A stretch of 64,000 bases of DNA from Antiquaquibacter metalliresistens. GTDB taxonomy: Bacteria > Actinomycetota > Actinomycetes > Actinomycetales > Microbacteriaceae. The stretch is from NCBI RefSeq assembly GCF_029211225.1, contig NZ_JARGEM010000005.1:186001-250000 (forward strand), given 5' to 3'. The notes beneath the pieces are model-generated. The model was not told the DNA's origin. It saw nothing but the letters and a program-made list of their open reading frames with translations, and did no database searches. Below, piece by piece: positions 63,154 to 64,000 of the stretch. The translations under genes were made by a program, and so were the position numbers. The stretch's first letter is position 1. Every line of letters starts with the position of its first letter.

Positions 63154-63960
63154 TCAATTCGGCAACGCTTCGCCCCCGGCAAGCGTCGCGAGCACACTGT
63201 CGTGCAGCACCCCGTTGGTCGCCAGTGCATTGCCGTGCCAGGGGCCGCGCTCGCCGTCGACCGAGGTGAACCGGCCTCCGGCCTCCTCGACGATCGGAAT
63301 GAGCGCCGCCATGTCGTAGGGCTGCAGATCGAACTCGCCGACCACGTCGAGCGCGCCCTCGGCGAGCAGCATGAAGCTCCACATGTCCCCGATCGCACGA
63401 GCGCGCCACACGGCCCGCGAGAGCGCGACGAGGTCGTCGAGGCGACCGGCGCCATCCCAGCCCTGAATGCTGTTGTAGCTCAGGGATGCGTCGTCCAACC
63501 GCTCGACCCCGCTCACCTTCAGCGGCCGCGCCTCCTCGCCGTCTGCCTGCCCCCACGCGCCGTGCCCGGTCGCCGCCCACCAGCGCTTGCCGAGCGCGGG
63601 AGCGCTGACGACGCCGACGATCGGTTCGCCGTCGACGGCCAACGCGATGAGGGTGCCCCAGATGGGCACGCCGCGCAGGAAGTTCGCGGTGCCGTCGATC
63701 GGGTCGATGATCCACTGCCGGTTTGAGTCGCCCTGCGTGCCGTACTCCTCGCCGAGGATCGCGTCGTGCGGGCGGGCCGATTCGATGCCGTCGCGGATGA
63801 GGCGCTCGACGGCGCGGTCGGCATCCGTCACCGGGGTGCGATCCGGTTTCGTCGTGACCTCCAGGTCGACGGCGCGGAACCGGTCGATGGAGATGTGGTC
63901 CGCGTCGGCCGCGAGGGCCAGCGCCAGGGAGAGGTCGTCGCTCGGGGTGTACTCGATCAC
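63154..63960 (-). CDS. hisN: Histidinol-phosphatase / inositol monophosphatase family (HisN-like)
   Basis: 268 aa from GTG 63960, 6 nt after TAGCGT. A Mg2+-dependent phosphatase. Metal ligands are in ILGEEYG, WIIDPIDGTANFLRG (the family signature) and DLQPYDMAALIPIVEEAGG. The RGVPIWGTLIALAVDGEP and NSIQGW stretches resemble actinobacterial HisN (histidinol-phosphate phosphatase) more than SuhB or CysQ, so HisN is preferred. Inositol-1-phosphatase activity cannot be excluded by eye. Confidence 0.82.
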   Translation of the reverse strand: MIEYTPSDDLSLALALAADADHISIDRFRAVDLEVTTKPDRTPVTDADRAVERLIRDGIESARPHDAILGEEYGTQGDSNRQWIIDPIDGTANFLRGVPIWGTLIALAVDGEPIVGVVSAPALGKRWWAATGHGAWGQADGEEARPLKVSGVERLDDASLSYNSIQGWDGAGRLDDLVALSRAVWRARAIGDMWSFMLLAEGALDVVGEFDLQPYDMAALIPIVEEAGGRFTSVDGERGPWHGNALATNGVLHDSVLATLAGGEALPN

Positions 63961-63966
63961 GCCATC

Positions 63967-63972
63967 ACGCTA
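63967..63972 (-). promoter_or_regulatory. -10 hexamer, leaderless start of the HisN-like gene
   Basis: TAGCGT, GATGGC, GTG. The last 28 bases of the window hold a minus-strand TGA at 63993-63991 that may end an upstream gene outside the window. Confidence 0.45.
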
Positions 63973-64000
63973 CCGGTCCCAGGTGACCGATCAGCGCGCG

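Overview
The window is high-GC DNA from an Actinomycete, most likely a member of the Microbacteriaceae. The evidence is the actinobacterial tmRNA with tag ADSKRSDLALAA, the pncB/murI/rph/rdgB and prfB/ftsEX/smpB gene sets, many GTG starts, 4-bp ATGA/GTGA overlaps, and many start codons placed 6-8 nt behind a TANNNT -10 hexamer (leaderless mRNAs). Coding density is very high. No stretch over 300 bp lacks a gene, and I see no insertion sequence, prophage or CRISPR array.

Layout. 0-7.3 kb: 5' end of pncB, the murI-rph-rdgB operon, L-lactate dehydrogenase, an mntH-mntR manganese uptake/repressor pair with a palindromic operator on the mntH start, a DedA protein and tRNA-Leu(UAG). 7.3-15.8 kb: a Tad/Flp pilus locus (cpaF-tadB-tadC, then flp-tadE-tadE/F-tadG). 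It is split by an accessory islet holding a FitAB-type toxin-antitoxin, a PadR regulator with its membrane partner, and a lipase-like hydrolase. 15.8-21.7 kb: envelope genes, including a MoxR/DUF58/transglutaminase triad.

21.6-34.6 kb is the most distinctive metabolic region. A minus-strand unit encodes a MocR regulator and a FecBCD-type importer that resembles the cassette proposed to import coenzyme F420-0. It diverges from a plus-strand operon encoding beta-ureidopropionase, dihydropyrimidinase/hydantoinase, a luciferase-like (F420 or FMN) oxidoreductase, a complete NMT1/THI5-type ABC importer and a class III aminotransferase. Together these could import a cyclic ureide or pyrimidine, open the ring, release a beta-amino acid and transaminate it. 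No classical dihydropyrimidine dehydrogenase is present.

34.6-46 kb: YbaK, GlgX, a cysteine desulfurase next to mnmA (sulfur relay to tRNA), ligA, and gatC-gatA without an adjacent gatB. 46-51.5 kb: transporters and regulators. 49.4-62.5 kb: prfB, ftsE-ftsX and smpB, separated by inserted accessory genes (an SDR, a K+ channel, an AraC/VOC pair, an ABC exporter-like pair). Then come two tandem paralogous membrane proteins, a SIMPL/DyP-peroxidase pair and the tmRNA gene. The tmRNA gene is enclosed by a 22-bp inverted repeat that would form a processing stalk. The window closes with a septum-formation-like lipoprotein and a HisN-type phosphatase.
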